Program-made: the position numbers and the translations under genes
In this document: positions 1 to 7,363 of the stretch, piece by piece
Position numbering within the stretch: the first letter of the stretch is position 1
Layout of the letters: each line of letters begins with the position of its first letter
Assembly: GCF_001969265.1 (NCBI RefSeq)
Contig: NZ_CP019304.1
Location: 3,224,001 to 3,288,000 of the forward strand
Direction: 5' to 3'
Length of the DNA stretch: 64,000 nt
Source of the DNA: Arthrobacter sp. QXT-31
GTDB lineage: Bacteria; Actinomycetota; Actinomycetes; Actinomycetales; Micrococcaceae
Notes under the pieces: generated by a model
Databases searched by the model: none
The model's input: only the letters and a program-made list of their open reading frames with translations
What the model was told of the DNA's origin: nothing

Positions 1-341
1 TAAGGCCAGTTGATCCTGAACTGCGCGTTGTACACGACCTCGGAACCGGAGCTGAGCGAGCGGACATCGATCGAGTCAAAAGCCACGAGCTTCTGGTGTT
101 CGCCCCGGAGCTTGATGTGGTTATCGAACAGTTCGACGACCTCGTACTCGATGGGCTGGCGTTTGCCGCGGAACACCGCCTCCGCATGGTAGCGGTGGCC
201 GACGGCGACGGGTCCCTCGGTCAACTTGTCCATCACCGGCGTGCCCGGGTCCCACTCACTCGTGTGTTCGAAGGCGGACAGGTAGGCGAACGCAGTCCGC
301 GCCGGCAGGGAGGAACCAACAGTGCCAGAGACTGTGATCAT
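1..341 (-). CDS. SRPBCC-family protein (polyketide cyclase/dehydrase-like), 3' end cut by window edge
   Basis: An open frame starts with ATG at 341 and runs off the left edge with no stop, giving 113 visible residues. It begins MITVSGTVGSSLPA and contains AFAYLSAFEHTSEWDPGTP, the usual opening of START/SRPBCC ligand-binding proteins, in which a helix-grip fold carries a conserved aromatic-Trp-Asp region after the first helix. The visible part then alternates short strands (VGHRYHAEAVFRGKRQPIEY), as expected for the sheet. Such proteins bind small hydrophobic ligands or act as polyketide cyclases; no substrate can be inferred. It is transcribed toward the edge, and 27 bases separate its start from the stop of the SGNH gene, which lies upstream on the same strand, so the two may be co-transcribed. 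Confidence 0.75.
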   Translation of the reverse strand, partial: MITVSGTVGSSLPARTAFAYLSAFEHTSEWDPGTPVMDKLTEGPVAVGHRYHAEAVFRGKRQPIEYEVVELFDNHIKLRGEHQKLVAFDSIDVRSLSSGSEVVYNAQFRINWP

Positions 342-368
342 GACACCAGCCTAGCCACCCCGGGGCAA

Positions 369-1220
369 CTAACCGAGAGCTGCCGTGATCGACGCGGCGT
401 AGCCTCTGGTGTAGCCGTCGGCCGTGGGGTGGAAGATGTCCGCCACCGACGTCCCGCACGTTGCGGAGGCCTCACAGAGCGTCGGCGGGCCCACAATCCA
501 CGGCTGTGCGGAACCGATGCCGTGGCCGGCGAACGCCTGCGACACGTCCACGAAGTGAACCTTCGCGCGCCCGCCGTCCGCCTCGCGCGCTGCTGCAGCA
601 ATGACGGCATTCAGCTGCTGCGTCAGCCCGTTTATAGGATCAGCGGCCGGGCCGGCGCCGGGCTCGAACAGCAGCGGGTACCCGGCGACGTAGATGTCGG
701 CTCGCGGTGCTGTGGCCTTGATGTCGTTCAGCATTCCCAGCAGATCCTGGAAGAAGGGGCTTGTCCCAGGGCTGGCCAGGGCAGTCTGCAGGACAGCCGC
801 CCGCTGGGCCAGTGCATCCGTGCACGCCTGGCCGGGGTCCACCGCACAGATCGCCAGCGCGCCAATGGAGTCCAGGTCATTTCCGCCCGCGGTCACGGTC
901 ACCAGGTCCACTTTTTTGCTGAGCACGGGGATCTGGCTGTCCCGCACACTGCCGGTGGTGGCACCGCTGCAGGCCGCGTTTCCGGTCAAACCGATCTTGG
1001 GGGCTGCGTCCAGCACCGCCGGATAGCCGAGGGTGCTCCTGAAGCAGGCATCCAGATACGGACCGGCGCCCTGGCCTGCGGCAAAAGAATCTCCGAGTGC
1101 CACGTAGGAATCGAACCTGTCTGCGGATGCCGGGGCGGGGGTCAGGCCAGCCAAAACCAAGGCCGCGAGGACGCCGGAAAGGCGGGTGATCCGTCGTCGT
1201 AAAGGCTGTCCAACTGTCAT
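369..1220 (-). CDS. Secreted SGNH/GDSL-family esterase or lipase
   Basis: This 283-residue protein has a signal peptide (hydrophobic stretch about residues 12-30, cleavage near APASA-D). The SGNH blocks are all visible: GDSFAAGQG with nucleophile Ser45, GGND at 112-115, and DIFHPTADGY near the C-terminus giving Asp261 and His264. Spaced cysteines suggest disulfides, as in secreted Streptomyces-type lipases of this family. The predicted role is extracellular hydrolysis of esters. I chose ATG 1220 because GGGGA lies 5 bases before it; an ATG at 1232 is in frame but lacks a ribosome site. It is divergent from the tyrosine phosphatase gene and probably co-directional with the SRPBCC gene downstream. 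Confidence 0.85.
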   Translation of the reverse strand: MTVGQPLRRRITRLSGVLAALVLAGLTPAPASADRFDSYVALGDSFAAGQGAGPYLDACFRSTLGYPAVLDAAPKIGLTGNAACSGATTGSVRDSQIPVLSKKVDLVTVTAGGNDLDSIGALAICAVDPGQACTDALAQRAAVLQTALASPGTSPFFQDLLGMLNDIKATAPRADIYVAGYPLLFEPGAGPAADPINGLTQQLNAVIAAAAREADGGRAKVHFVDVSQAFAGHGIGSAQPWIVGPPTLCEASATCGTSVADIFHPTADGYTRGYAASITAALG

Positions 1221-1338
1221 CAGAATCCCCATCCATGAGCAGGCCCGGGAGCGGCGCCATGTCCCAAGGGTACGCCCGCCGTCAACGCCTGCCCCGGAAC
1301 CCGTGCGGCCACCGGGGAAGGTGTGGTTAGCTGGCTCC

Positions 1339-2046
1339 GTGAACGCGAGGGGACAGATCGGCTGGGACGGGGCGGTGAACGCCTGGCTTGTGGCCGGCTC
1401 CGTCTACCGGATGGGGCGGCGGGAATGGGTCACGGCGGCGGGCTGGCAAGAAGCCTACCGGGACGGGATCCGCACCATCATCGACCTCCGGAACCCCGGC
1501 GAACGGCTCCGCCGGCCCAGTGACCCGGAAGTGGGCGAGGCGCTCGCCGCGTTCGACCTGGTGCTTGCCCCCACCGAGGACCCGGAAAACCCTGAGTTCA
1601 AGGCACTGTGCGACCCCTACCTGAACGATCCGGCGCACTACGCAGCCAACGCACGCCTCTTCCCGGACCGGCTCGCCGCCGTGTTCAAAGCCGTGGCTGC
1701 TGCGTCAGGGGGCGTGGTGATCCACTGTTCAGCCGGCAGGGACCGCAGCGGCATGATCGCCGCCATGCTGCAGGACCTTGCAGGCGCAAGTGATTCCGAG
1801 ATCGTGGCCAGCTACCAGGCCGCCATGCGCAGCATCAACGAGCGCCACCGGACCCTGTGGCCGCCGCATCCGCACGAACGCTACCTGGACGAGGAAACCC
1901 TCGCCCCGCTCCTGGAAACCCGCGGCGCTACGGTTCTGGACTTTGTGCGCCGGCTGAGGACCCGGGAGTTCCTGCTGCGGCACGGTGTCACCGGGCCCGA
2001 GCTGGATGCAGTGCTCGCAGCCCTCGGCGCTAGGGTAGCCCTGTGA
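1339..2046 (+). CDS. Tyrosine-protein phosphatase family protein
   Basis: The product has the signature HCSAGRDRSG, the C-x5-R phosphate loop of dual-specificity/tyrosine phosphatases, with nucleophile Cys130 and Arg136 if translation starts at GTG 1339. The N-terminal part contains GRREWVTAAGWQEAYRDGI and TIIDLRNPGERLR, typical of bacterial PTPs of the 'tyrosine phosphatase 3' type. The start is uncertain: GTG codons at 1321, 1339 and 1375 are all in frame; 1339 fits best with the WDGAVNAW opening of relatives. A longer frame from 1186 would overlap the divergent SGNH gene and looks unlikely. Its stop overlaps the GTG of the protease gene (GTGA), so the two are translationally coupled. Substrate unknown. 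Confidence 0.8.
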   Translation: MNARGQIGWDGAVNAWLVAGSVYRMGRREWVTAAGWQEAYRDGIRTIIDLRNPGERLRRPSDPEVGEALAAFDLVLAPTEDPENPEFKALCDPYLNDPAHYAANARLFPDRLAAVFKAVAAASGGVVIHCSAGRDRSGMIAAMLQDLAGASDSEIVASYQAAMRSINERHRTLWPPHPHERYLDEETLAPLLETRGATVLDFVRRLRTREFLLRHGVTGPELDAVLAALGARVAL

Positions 2047-4088
2047 CTTCACCCGTTTCCGGCACCGCGCTCCGGCGCGCGCTCGCCCTCACGGCCGCCG
2101 TGGCGCTGGGCAGCACGCTCGCCGCGGCACCGGCTTCTGCCGCCCTGGAAAGTACGACGGCGGCGGCGGCCGGCGGCGCACAGTCCTCGCCGGCGGTGCC
2201 GTCCCCGGCTTCTCCTGTTTCCCCGGCGGGCGGGGTATCGGGGGAGGGCCTTGCTGAAGCCGTGCAGCGTGACCTGGGCATGACGCTCGAGGAATTCTAC
2301 GCCGCGGGGGAGCAGGGGAAACGTGCGGCTGCGGAACCTGCTGCTTCGGAACCGGGCGCTGCCCCCACCAAGCCGGCCGCCACCCCGGACGCGCCCGAGG
2401 ACCGTCGTGCCGTGAGCGTCGAACAGCTCTACCAGGCGTACCTCCGCGAGGTGGGACCTACGGGACTCCAGGCCGTGGCCGAGGCGGACGGCAGGTTCAT
2501 CATCCGTACGGGCGGGATCAACGAGCCCCAGGCTGAGCCGCAGCCGGCAGCCGGACCGGGCAGCACCGGACCGAACAGCACCGAAGTGGACAGTACTGAA
2601 TCGGAAAGCAGCGAAGCGGACGGTGCCGGCCCCGCAGAAAGCCGTGCCCTGGCGTCGGCTGGCCCGGCATTGGTGGAGCAGGCGGGCGGCGGGCGGCTGT
2701 CGCCGTCGGAATTCGTGGGGCAGTATGCCAACGTGGTTCTGGAGAGCGGCGAACCGCTGGCGCCGGAAGAGGACTTCTTCGGCGGGCAGGGGTACCGGAT
2801 CGACGGCGGGGTGGTCTGTTCCGCCGGCTTCAGCGCGTTCAGCCCCGTCGGCGAGCCCCTGGTCCTCACAGCCGGCCACTGTGCCGACGACGGCGCCGCG
2901 CGGCTCGCCGAGGTGACGCTGCCGGCCGGGGATCCCGCAGGCGGATTCCTGGCGGACAACGCGGTCACCGGGAAGCTTGGGACGTTCGGCTTCAGCCAGT
3001 TCGGCGGTCCCGGGAATTCGTGGGTCGCGGATCCGGAGAATCCCGGCACGCCGGGGAATGACATCGCGGTCATCGAATCCATCCGCGCGGACCTCGAGCC
3101 GCTACCCGCCACCGCCACGTGGGCGGACCCCACCAGGCTCGGCACCGGCTCCGTGAAGATCGTGGGCATGGCGTCGCCGTTCGTGGGGCAGGCCGTGTGC
3201 CGTTCCGGACGGACCGCGGGATGGTCGTGCGGCACTGTGGACGAGGTGGGGATCTACGTCGTCGGCGGCGGCTCGGGGGACCCCGCCGATCTGCGCTCCT
3301 TCAGCGGATTCCTCTCCACATCGGTGGAGTCCAGCGGCGGTGATTCCGGCGGGCCGTGGATCAGCGGGAACTACGCCGTGGGCACACATTCGGCGGGGAA
3401 CTCCGCCGACTCCGTCGAGAATTTCGCCGTCGCGGCCACGCTCCAGCATTCCATGTCCGTCCTCCCGGGCGTGCAGCTGAGGCTGTTCCTGAACAAGCCT
3501 GTCCTGGCCGGCACCCTGCCGGCTGGGCCCATCGCCGCCGGGCAGCGGGTCGCCGGGCGGCTGGCCTCGGCCCCGGCCACCGACGTTCCGGCGGGAACGC
3601 GGGTCCGGATCGCGTTTCCGGGCAGCGAACCGTTCGACGTGGACGTGGATGCCCAGGGCAACTGGGCCTTCAGTGCGCCCGTCACCGCCGACGGCTTCAC
3701 CGCGCAGGCGGTGAACGGCTTCAGCCGCTCCGAGCTGAGCACCTTCAGTACCGCACCGAAGCCCGCAGCACCTGAACCCCCGGTTGAGGGCGGTTCCGGC
3801 ACACCTGGAGCCGGCGGCTCGCCGGTTGCTTCTCCGCCTGCGTCCCCGCGGGCAGCGGCGAAGGGCGGCGAGCCCGCGGTGCTGGCGCCCGCGCCCCAGC
3901 CGACGGTGGTGGCCGTGCATCCTGCTGCCGGGTACGTCCCACCGGCCGGCCTGGGCGGTGATGCGTCCCCGATGGCGCTGGCCGACACGGGTGCCTCAGG
4001 CCTGACACTCGCAGCCACCGGGGCAGGTGTGGCTCTGCTGCTCGGTGGCGTGATGCTGGCCCTGGTGCGGCGCCGCAGGAGGCGCTAA
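2043..4088 (+). CDS. Trypsin-like serine protease, secreted and probably anchored by a class E sortase (LADTG signal)
   Basis: The 681-residue product has an N-terminal signal peptide (about residues 1-36), a long low-complexity Ala/Pro/Ser/Glu region to about residue 230, then a chymotrypsin-fold domain. The triad is visible: TAGHC with His279, GNDIAV with Asp340, and GGDSGGP with Ser435. A beta-rich segment follows, then a Pro/Ala-rich stalk. The C-terminus has LADTG, a hydrophobic helix and a final run of seven Arg residues. LAXTG is the motif known for class E sortases of high-GC Gram-positives, so wall anchoring is likely. Start GTG overlaps the phosphatase stop by four bases. No sortase gene is in the window. 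Substrate unknown. Confidence 0.85.
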   Translation: MTSPVSGTALRRALALTAAVALGSTLAAAPASAALESTTAAAAGGAQSSPAVPSPASPVSPAGGVSGEGLAEAVQRDLGMTLEEFYAAGEQGKRAAAEPAASEPGAAPTKPAATPDAPEDRRAVSVEQLYQAYLREVGPTGLQAVAEADGRFIIRTGGINEPQAEPQPAAGPGSTGPNSTEVDSTESESSEADGAGPAESRALASAGPALVEQAGGGRLSPSEFVGQYANVVLESGEPLAPEEDFFGGQGYRIDGGVVCSAGFSAFSPVGEPLVLTAGHCADDGAARLAEVTLPAGDPAGGFLADNAVTGKLGTFGFSQFGGPGNSWVADPENPGTPGNDIAVIESIRADLEPLPATATWADPTRLGTGSVKIVGMASPFVGQAVCRSGRTAGWSCGTVDEVGIYVVGGGSGDPADLRSFSGFLSTSVESSGGDSGGPWISGNYAVGTHSAGNSADSVENFAVAATLQHSMSVLPGVQLRLFLNKPVLAGTLPAGPIAAGQRVAGRLASAPATDVPAGTRVRIAFPGSEPFDVDVDAQGNWAFSAPVTADGFTAQAVNGFSRSELSTFSTAPKPAAPEPPVEGGSGTPGAGGSPVASPPASPRAAAKGGEPAVLAPAPQPTVVAVHPAAGYVPPAGLGGDASPMALADTGASGLTLAATGAGVALLLGGVMLALVRRRRRR

Positions 4089-4097
4089 GCCGCAGCC

Positions 4098-4394
4098 TCA
4101 GCCGATGACGGCGGCTTCGTCCAGGGTGTGCGGTTCGAAGTGCTCAATCAGGTCCCGCATGGACGCGATGCCCTCCGTGTAGGTCGCCGATGACCGCCAC
4201 TGTTCCACCTGCTCCACTGAGGCCCACGGACCGGTACTGATGAAGCGGTTGGGGACGTCGCGGTCACGCATCAGCAGGCCGTGCCCGCCGGGGTACTCCC
4301 TGTGGGTGCGGTCGGCGATGTCCTTCCAGGCCTTCACGAAGTCGTCCTCGCGGCCCGGCTTCACGAGCCAGATACCCAACGTGTAAACAGACAC
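4098..4394 (-). CDS. Antibiotic biosynthesis monooxygenase (ABM)-domain protein
   Basis: A small protein of 98 residues beginning VSVYTLGIWLVKPGRED, with FVKAWKDIA and a later RFISTGPWASVEQVEQW segment. This is the dimeric ferredoxin-like ABM fold used by small monooxygenases and heme-degrading enzymes; the pattern of a first beta strand, a helix with Phe-x2-x-Trp, and a strand ending FISTG is typical. I prefer GTG 4394 as start because GGAGGTGG precedes it by a few bases; an ATG at 4409 would place the ribosome site inside the gene. It stands alone between convergent and co-directional genes. The real substrate cannot be read from the sequence. Confidence 0.7.
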   Translation of the reverse strand: MSVYTLGIWLVKPGREDDFVKAWKDIADRTHREYPGGHGLLMRDRDVPNRFISTGPWASVEQVEQWRSSATYTEGIASMRDLIEHFEPHTLDEAAVIG

Positions 4395-4501
4395 ATCCAC
4401 CACCTCCATTGGTGTGCAGAGCGGATACCTGATTATCTTCCGGCGGCGCAGCGCGCGGAAGAACCTGGCGGAAGTGCCGGCGTCGACGCACCTGCCCCGC
4501 G

Positions 4502-5830
4502 CTAACAGTTAGGCGGCCGGTATTCGTAGGCGCCGGCGTCGGCCTTTCCGGATCCTGAGCATTGACCGCCCTGCGGAACGGCCACCTGGTCCAGGTCCGT
4601 CTCGGACGGGCTGCTGCCCGCCCGGTCTATCGCCGGGCTGCCGCCGGCGAGGTGGAGGTCCTTGGGGGCGTGGACGAATTTTGCGGGAGCCGTCGTCGAG
4701 GTGCTGTCCAGCGGAACGTTGCTGGGGCCGTTGACGACGTTGGACTGCTCCCTCCAGCCGGATCCGTCCAGCCAGAGGGCGTCGCGCACGGCAACGAGGA
4801 TGTTGGCCCGGATGACCGTTGAGGACGGACAGGAAGCGTGGCAGACCACGCCGCGGGAATGTTTGCCGTTCAGCCACACCGTGTTGAATTCGAAGGTGGT
4901 GCTGTTCGTGGGGCCGTATTTGGTGTTCGGGCCACGAATGATCAGGCCAGCGGCTTCCCTGCAGTCCGACCCGCACGAGGAGCGGACGAGGTTGTAGCGG
5001 AACACATTGCCGTCGGCGGTACCGTCGGAGCGTCCGACCTCGGAAAAAACGTTGTTGTCGATGGCCTTGTTGTTGTGGACGATGTTGCGGTTGCCGTCAT
5101 AGATTTCGAAGGCGCTGCCGTCACGGCTGAAGTCGTGGGAGAAGGCTGTGGAACCGGTGACGGTGTTGCCGGAGAACTCGTTGTCGTTGCCGTTGATCAG
5201 GATGCCGAAGGCACCGGAATCGTCGCTGCATTTGGCTGCCTTTGCAGTGCCGCACTGCCTTCCGCGGGTATTGACGTTCATGATGTTGTTGTCCGTCAGG
5301 ACGTTGTTGAAGTACTTTCCGAAGTTTGAGCCCATGCTCACCTTGATGCCGGCGGTGTTGTCCGAGGCCTCGGAATTCCTGATCACGACGTGGTCGCCGT
5401 TGACGTTGAATCCCGCGTACCCGCAGTCGGTGGCCCGCAGCCCGTCCACCTCGATGTAGTTGCCGTTCAGCTCGAAGCAGTTTTCGCCTTCCCGCGTGGT
5501 TACCGTTGGCAGGCTCCCGTTGCCGTAGCTGTCCAGTTTGATGGCCGACGCCGATGTGCCGCTTTCGTTCAGGGTGACGGTGCCGACCCACTCGTCCCCC
5601 TTGCGGAAACTGATGGAGTCGCCGGGCCTGAAACCCGTCTCATTGATTTTTCGCAAGGACTGCCAGGGTGAAGCGGGGGACGTTCCGACGTTGTTGTCGC
5701 TTCCCAGCGCGCTCACGTAGTAGTGGGTGCTGTCCGCCGAGGGGTTCGCCTGCCCGGTGCAGCGCACCAGCAGGAACATCAGAAGGACAGCCGCCAGCGC
5801 GGCGCCAACCCGTGCGGAACGTCTGCTCAT
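4502..5830 (-). CDS. Secreted right-handed parallel beta-helix lipoprotein
   Basis: The 442-residue protein starts with an Arg-rich N-terminus and a hydrophobic segment ending LLVRC, a plausible lipobox with Cys24. From about residue 90 onward it is a succession of short repeats rich in Asn, Gly and Val (for example GNYIEVDGLRATDCGYAG, HVVIRNSEASDNTAGIK, NEFSGNTVTGS, NIVHNNKAIDNN), the pattern of a right-handed parallel beta-helix as in pectate lyases and other polysaccharide-active proteins. The C-terminus has LHLAGGSPAIDRAG and ADAGAYEY, a tail common in secreted beta-helix proteins. It carries about ten Cys. Likely role: binding or cleaving a polysaccharide outside the cell; enzymatic activity is not assured. 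Confidence 0.75.
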   Translation of the reverse strand: MSRRSARVGAALAAVLLMFLLVRCTGQANPSADSTHYYVSALGSDNNVGTSPASPWQSLRKINETGFRPGDSISFRKGDEWVGTVTLNESGTSASAIKLDSYGNGSLPTVTTREGENCFELNGNYIEVDGLRATDCGYAGFNVNGDHVVIRNSEASDNTAGIKVSMGSNFGKYFNNVLTDNNIMNVNTRGRQCGTAKAAKCSDDSGAFGILINGNDNEFSGNTVTGSTAFSHDFSRDGSAFEIYDGNRNIVHNNKAIDNNVFSEVGRSDGTADGNVFRYNLVRSSCGSDCREAAGLIIRGPNTKYGPTNSTTFEFNTVWLNGKHSRGVVCHASCPSSTVIRANILVAVRDALWLDGSGWREQSNVVNGPSNVPLDSTSTTAPAKFVHAPKDLHLAGGSPAIDRAGSSPSETDLDQVAVPQGGQCSGSGKADAGAYEYRPPNC

Positions 5831-5955
5831 GATTGCACCTGCCGGGAAGCGGATAATGCCCGGCCCAGCAGTGCCGCTGCCTGTGGCCCGGAGCGGTCAG
5901 CGTATAAAGCCGCCCCGGGCAATGTCAACGGCGCGCGGGACGGGTGTGCGGCCGC

Positions 5956-6705
5956 CTATGCGAGCGGAGCGGGCCGGACACGGACCGGGGCCAGCAGGCT
6001 GATCAGCAGGATGGCGGTGACGGCCCCGGCGGCCATGATCGCGGCGAGAACCACGATCTGGAACCGGCCTGCCTCCAGCGGCGACAGCCCGCCGAAGATC
6101 GCCCCGACAAAGGCCCCGGGCAGGGTGACCAGCCCGGTCGTTTTGGTCTGGTCCACGGTGGGAATCAGCGCGGAGTACACGGCGCTGCGCGCCATCTCAT
6201 GGGTCGCCTGCCGGGCCGTGGCGCCCAGGGCGAGCCAGCCCTCCACCTGGTCCCAGCGGTCGATGACGGCCTCGTTGAACCTGCGGCCGGCGAGCGCCGC
6301 AATCGCCATGGAGTTCCCCACCACTATTCCGCCGATCGCCAGCACAAACCGGGATGTGAACTCGATGGCGCCGGTGCCGAACACGATGACCAGCGACGCG
6401 AGGACTCCGGCGGCCATCGAACCGGCCACTACGGCGAAGTGGCGCCAGGACCAGCCGAGGCGGCGTGCGGCGGTCACAGCGGCCACGGTGAACATGACGC
6501 CCAGCGCCACGGCCACCCACTCGGCGCTGGCGATCACGGCCCCGAGGACCAGGCTCACGGCGGCAAGCTGAGCCGCGCCGCGGAGGATGGCGAGAGCCGG
6601 TGAGAAGGCATGCGGAACCCGGTAAGCGCCGAGGACGGCCGCCGTCAGTGCCATCAGGAGGCCCACCGCGATCAGGGTGGGTGTCAGGCTGCCAGGCTCG
6701 GTCAC
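5956..6705 (-). CDS. fetB: FetB/YbbM-family ABC transporter permease
   Basis: A polytopic membrane protein of 249 residues with about seven hydrophobic helices. It carries the family signature GAVIASAEW-type helices, IVVGNSMAIAALAGRRF, then ARQATHEMARSAVYSALIP and TTGLVTLPGAFVGAIFGG, matching the UPF0014/FetB group. FetB is the membrane partner of the ATPase FetA and is implicated in iron export and oxidative-stress resistance in E. coli. No FetA-type ATPase lies beside it here, so the partner must be elsewhere or the function differs. It is 36 bases downstream of the thioesterase gene on the same strand and may be read with it. Confidence 0.75.
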   Translation of the reverse strand: MTEPGSLTPTLIAVGLLMALTAAVLGAYRVPHAFSPALAILRGAAQLAAVSLVLGAVIASAEWVAVALGVMFTVAAVTAARRLGWSWRHFAVVAGSMAAGVLASLVIVFGTGAIEFTSRFVLAIGGIVVGNSMAIAALAGRRFNEAVIDRWDQVEGWLALGATARQATHEMARSAVYSALIPTVDQTKTTGLVTLPGAFVGAIFGGLSPLEAGRFQIVVLAAIMAAGAVTAILLISLLAPVRVRPAPLA

Positions 6706-6741
6706 CAGATCAGCCTAGCCGGGGCAACCCGTCGGGTGGCT

Positions 6742-7194
6742 TCAGGTCCTTGGGGCAAGCAGCAGGTTGGTGATCCGCATACTGCACAGCCGCTGGCCCG
6801 CCTCGTTGGTGATCAGCACCTCGTGGGTGGTGAGGGTGCCGCCAAGGTGGATGGGGGTGGCGGTGATGGTGATGAGGCCGGCGCGGGCGGACCGGTGGTG
6901 CGTGGCCGAGACATCCACCCCGACGGCGGTCTTGCCAAGCGTGCTGGCGTGAATCACTGCCGCCCACGATCCCACGGCTTCGCCCACGGCCAGCGAGGCG
7001 CCGCCGTGCAGGAGGCCGAACGACTGCCGGTTCCCCTCCACCGGCATGGTCGCCACGACACGATCGACGGACTCCTCCACGATTTTGACGCCCATCTTCT
7101 CGTCGAGCTCGCCTAGGGTGATCTTCCACAGCTCCCCGGGTGTGGGCCCCCCAGGTGCTTCTGCAGCCAGTTCGGTGTCGCGGGCTTCCTGCGT
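6742..7194 (-). CDS. PaaI-like hotdog-fold thioesterase
   Basis: The 150-residue product carries the hotdog signature RQSFGLLHGGASLAVGEAVGS followed by GVDVSATHHRSAR, typical of small acyl-CoA thioesterases of the PaaI/4HBT group. The GTG at 7194 is preceded by GAGGAG at good spacing, so I use it in place of an upstream ATG at 7236. Its promoter region is shared with paaZ, divergently transcribed, and contains a PaaR-type palindrome. This context suggests a role in phenylacetate catabolism, such as recycling CoA from dead-end thioesters, although a second and better PaaI homologue sits before paaK. Confidence 0.78.
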   Translation of the reverse strand, partial: TQEARDTELAAEAPGGPTPGELWKITLGELDEKMGVKIVEESVDRVVATMPVEGNRQSFGLLHGGASLAVGEAVGSWAAVIHASTLGKTAVGVDVSATHHRSARAGLITITATPIHLGGTLTTHEVLITNEAGQRLCSMRITNLLLAPRT

Positions 7195-7220
7195 CACGTG
7201 CTCTCCTCGGTGATGTTGGG

Positions 7221-7241
7221 CCGCTTTGGCGCCCAAAGCGG
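7221..7241. promoter_or_regulatory. Near-perfect palindrome in the thioesterase/paaZ intergenic region
   Basis: CCGCTTTGG and CCAAAGCGG arms meet around a short GCG-type centre. The site lies 27 bases upstream of the thioesterase GTG and 123 bases before paaZ. It may be an operator or an RNA hairpin in the leader of the thioesterase mRNA; nothing distinguishes the two by eye. Confidence 0.4.
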
Positions 7242-7293
7242 TTATCAGTCGCCCCTAGTGTGCAGCGGGGCACATTCATGTACTGTAGACATA

Positions 7294-7315
7294 TTACCGA
7301 ACGGACGGTCAGTAA
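7294..7315. promoter_or_regulatory. PaaR-type operator before paaZ
   Basis: A 22-bp imperfect palindrome with left arm TTACCGAACG and right arm ending GTCAGTAA. The same pattern recurs before paaR and before paaI. TetR-family PaaR proteins are known to repress phenylacetate genes until phenylacetyl-CoA binds. Position: 49 bases before the paaZ ATG and 100 before the divergent thioesterase start, so one site could control both. Confidence 0.7.
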
Positions 7316-7363
7316 TGTTCTGGCCCGATCAGATTTGTCCCCCGTTGGAAGGACCCGTCAACG

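Noticed and set aside
96..1202. Plus-strand open frame of 368 codons
   Set aside because: It is the complement of the SGNH esterase gene and the SRPBCC gene; its Arg/Gly-rich translation has no domain and both minus-strand genes have clear motifs.
2049..3235. Long minus-strand frames opposite the serine protease
   Set aside because: The plus-strand gene has a signal peptide, full triad and sortase motif; the antisense frames have none.
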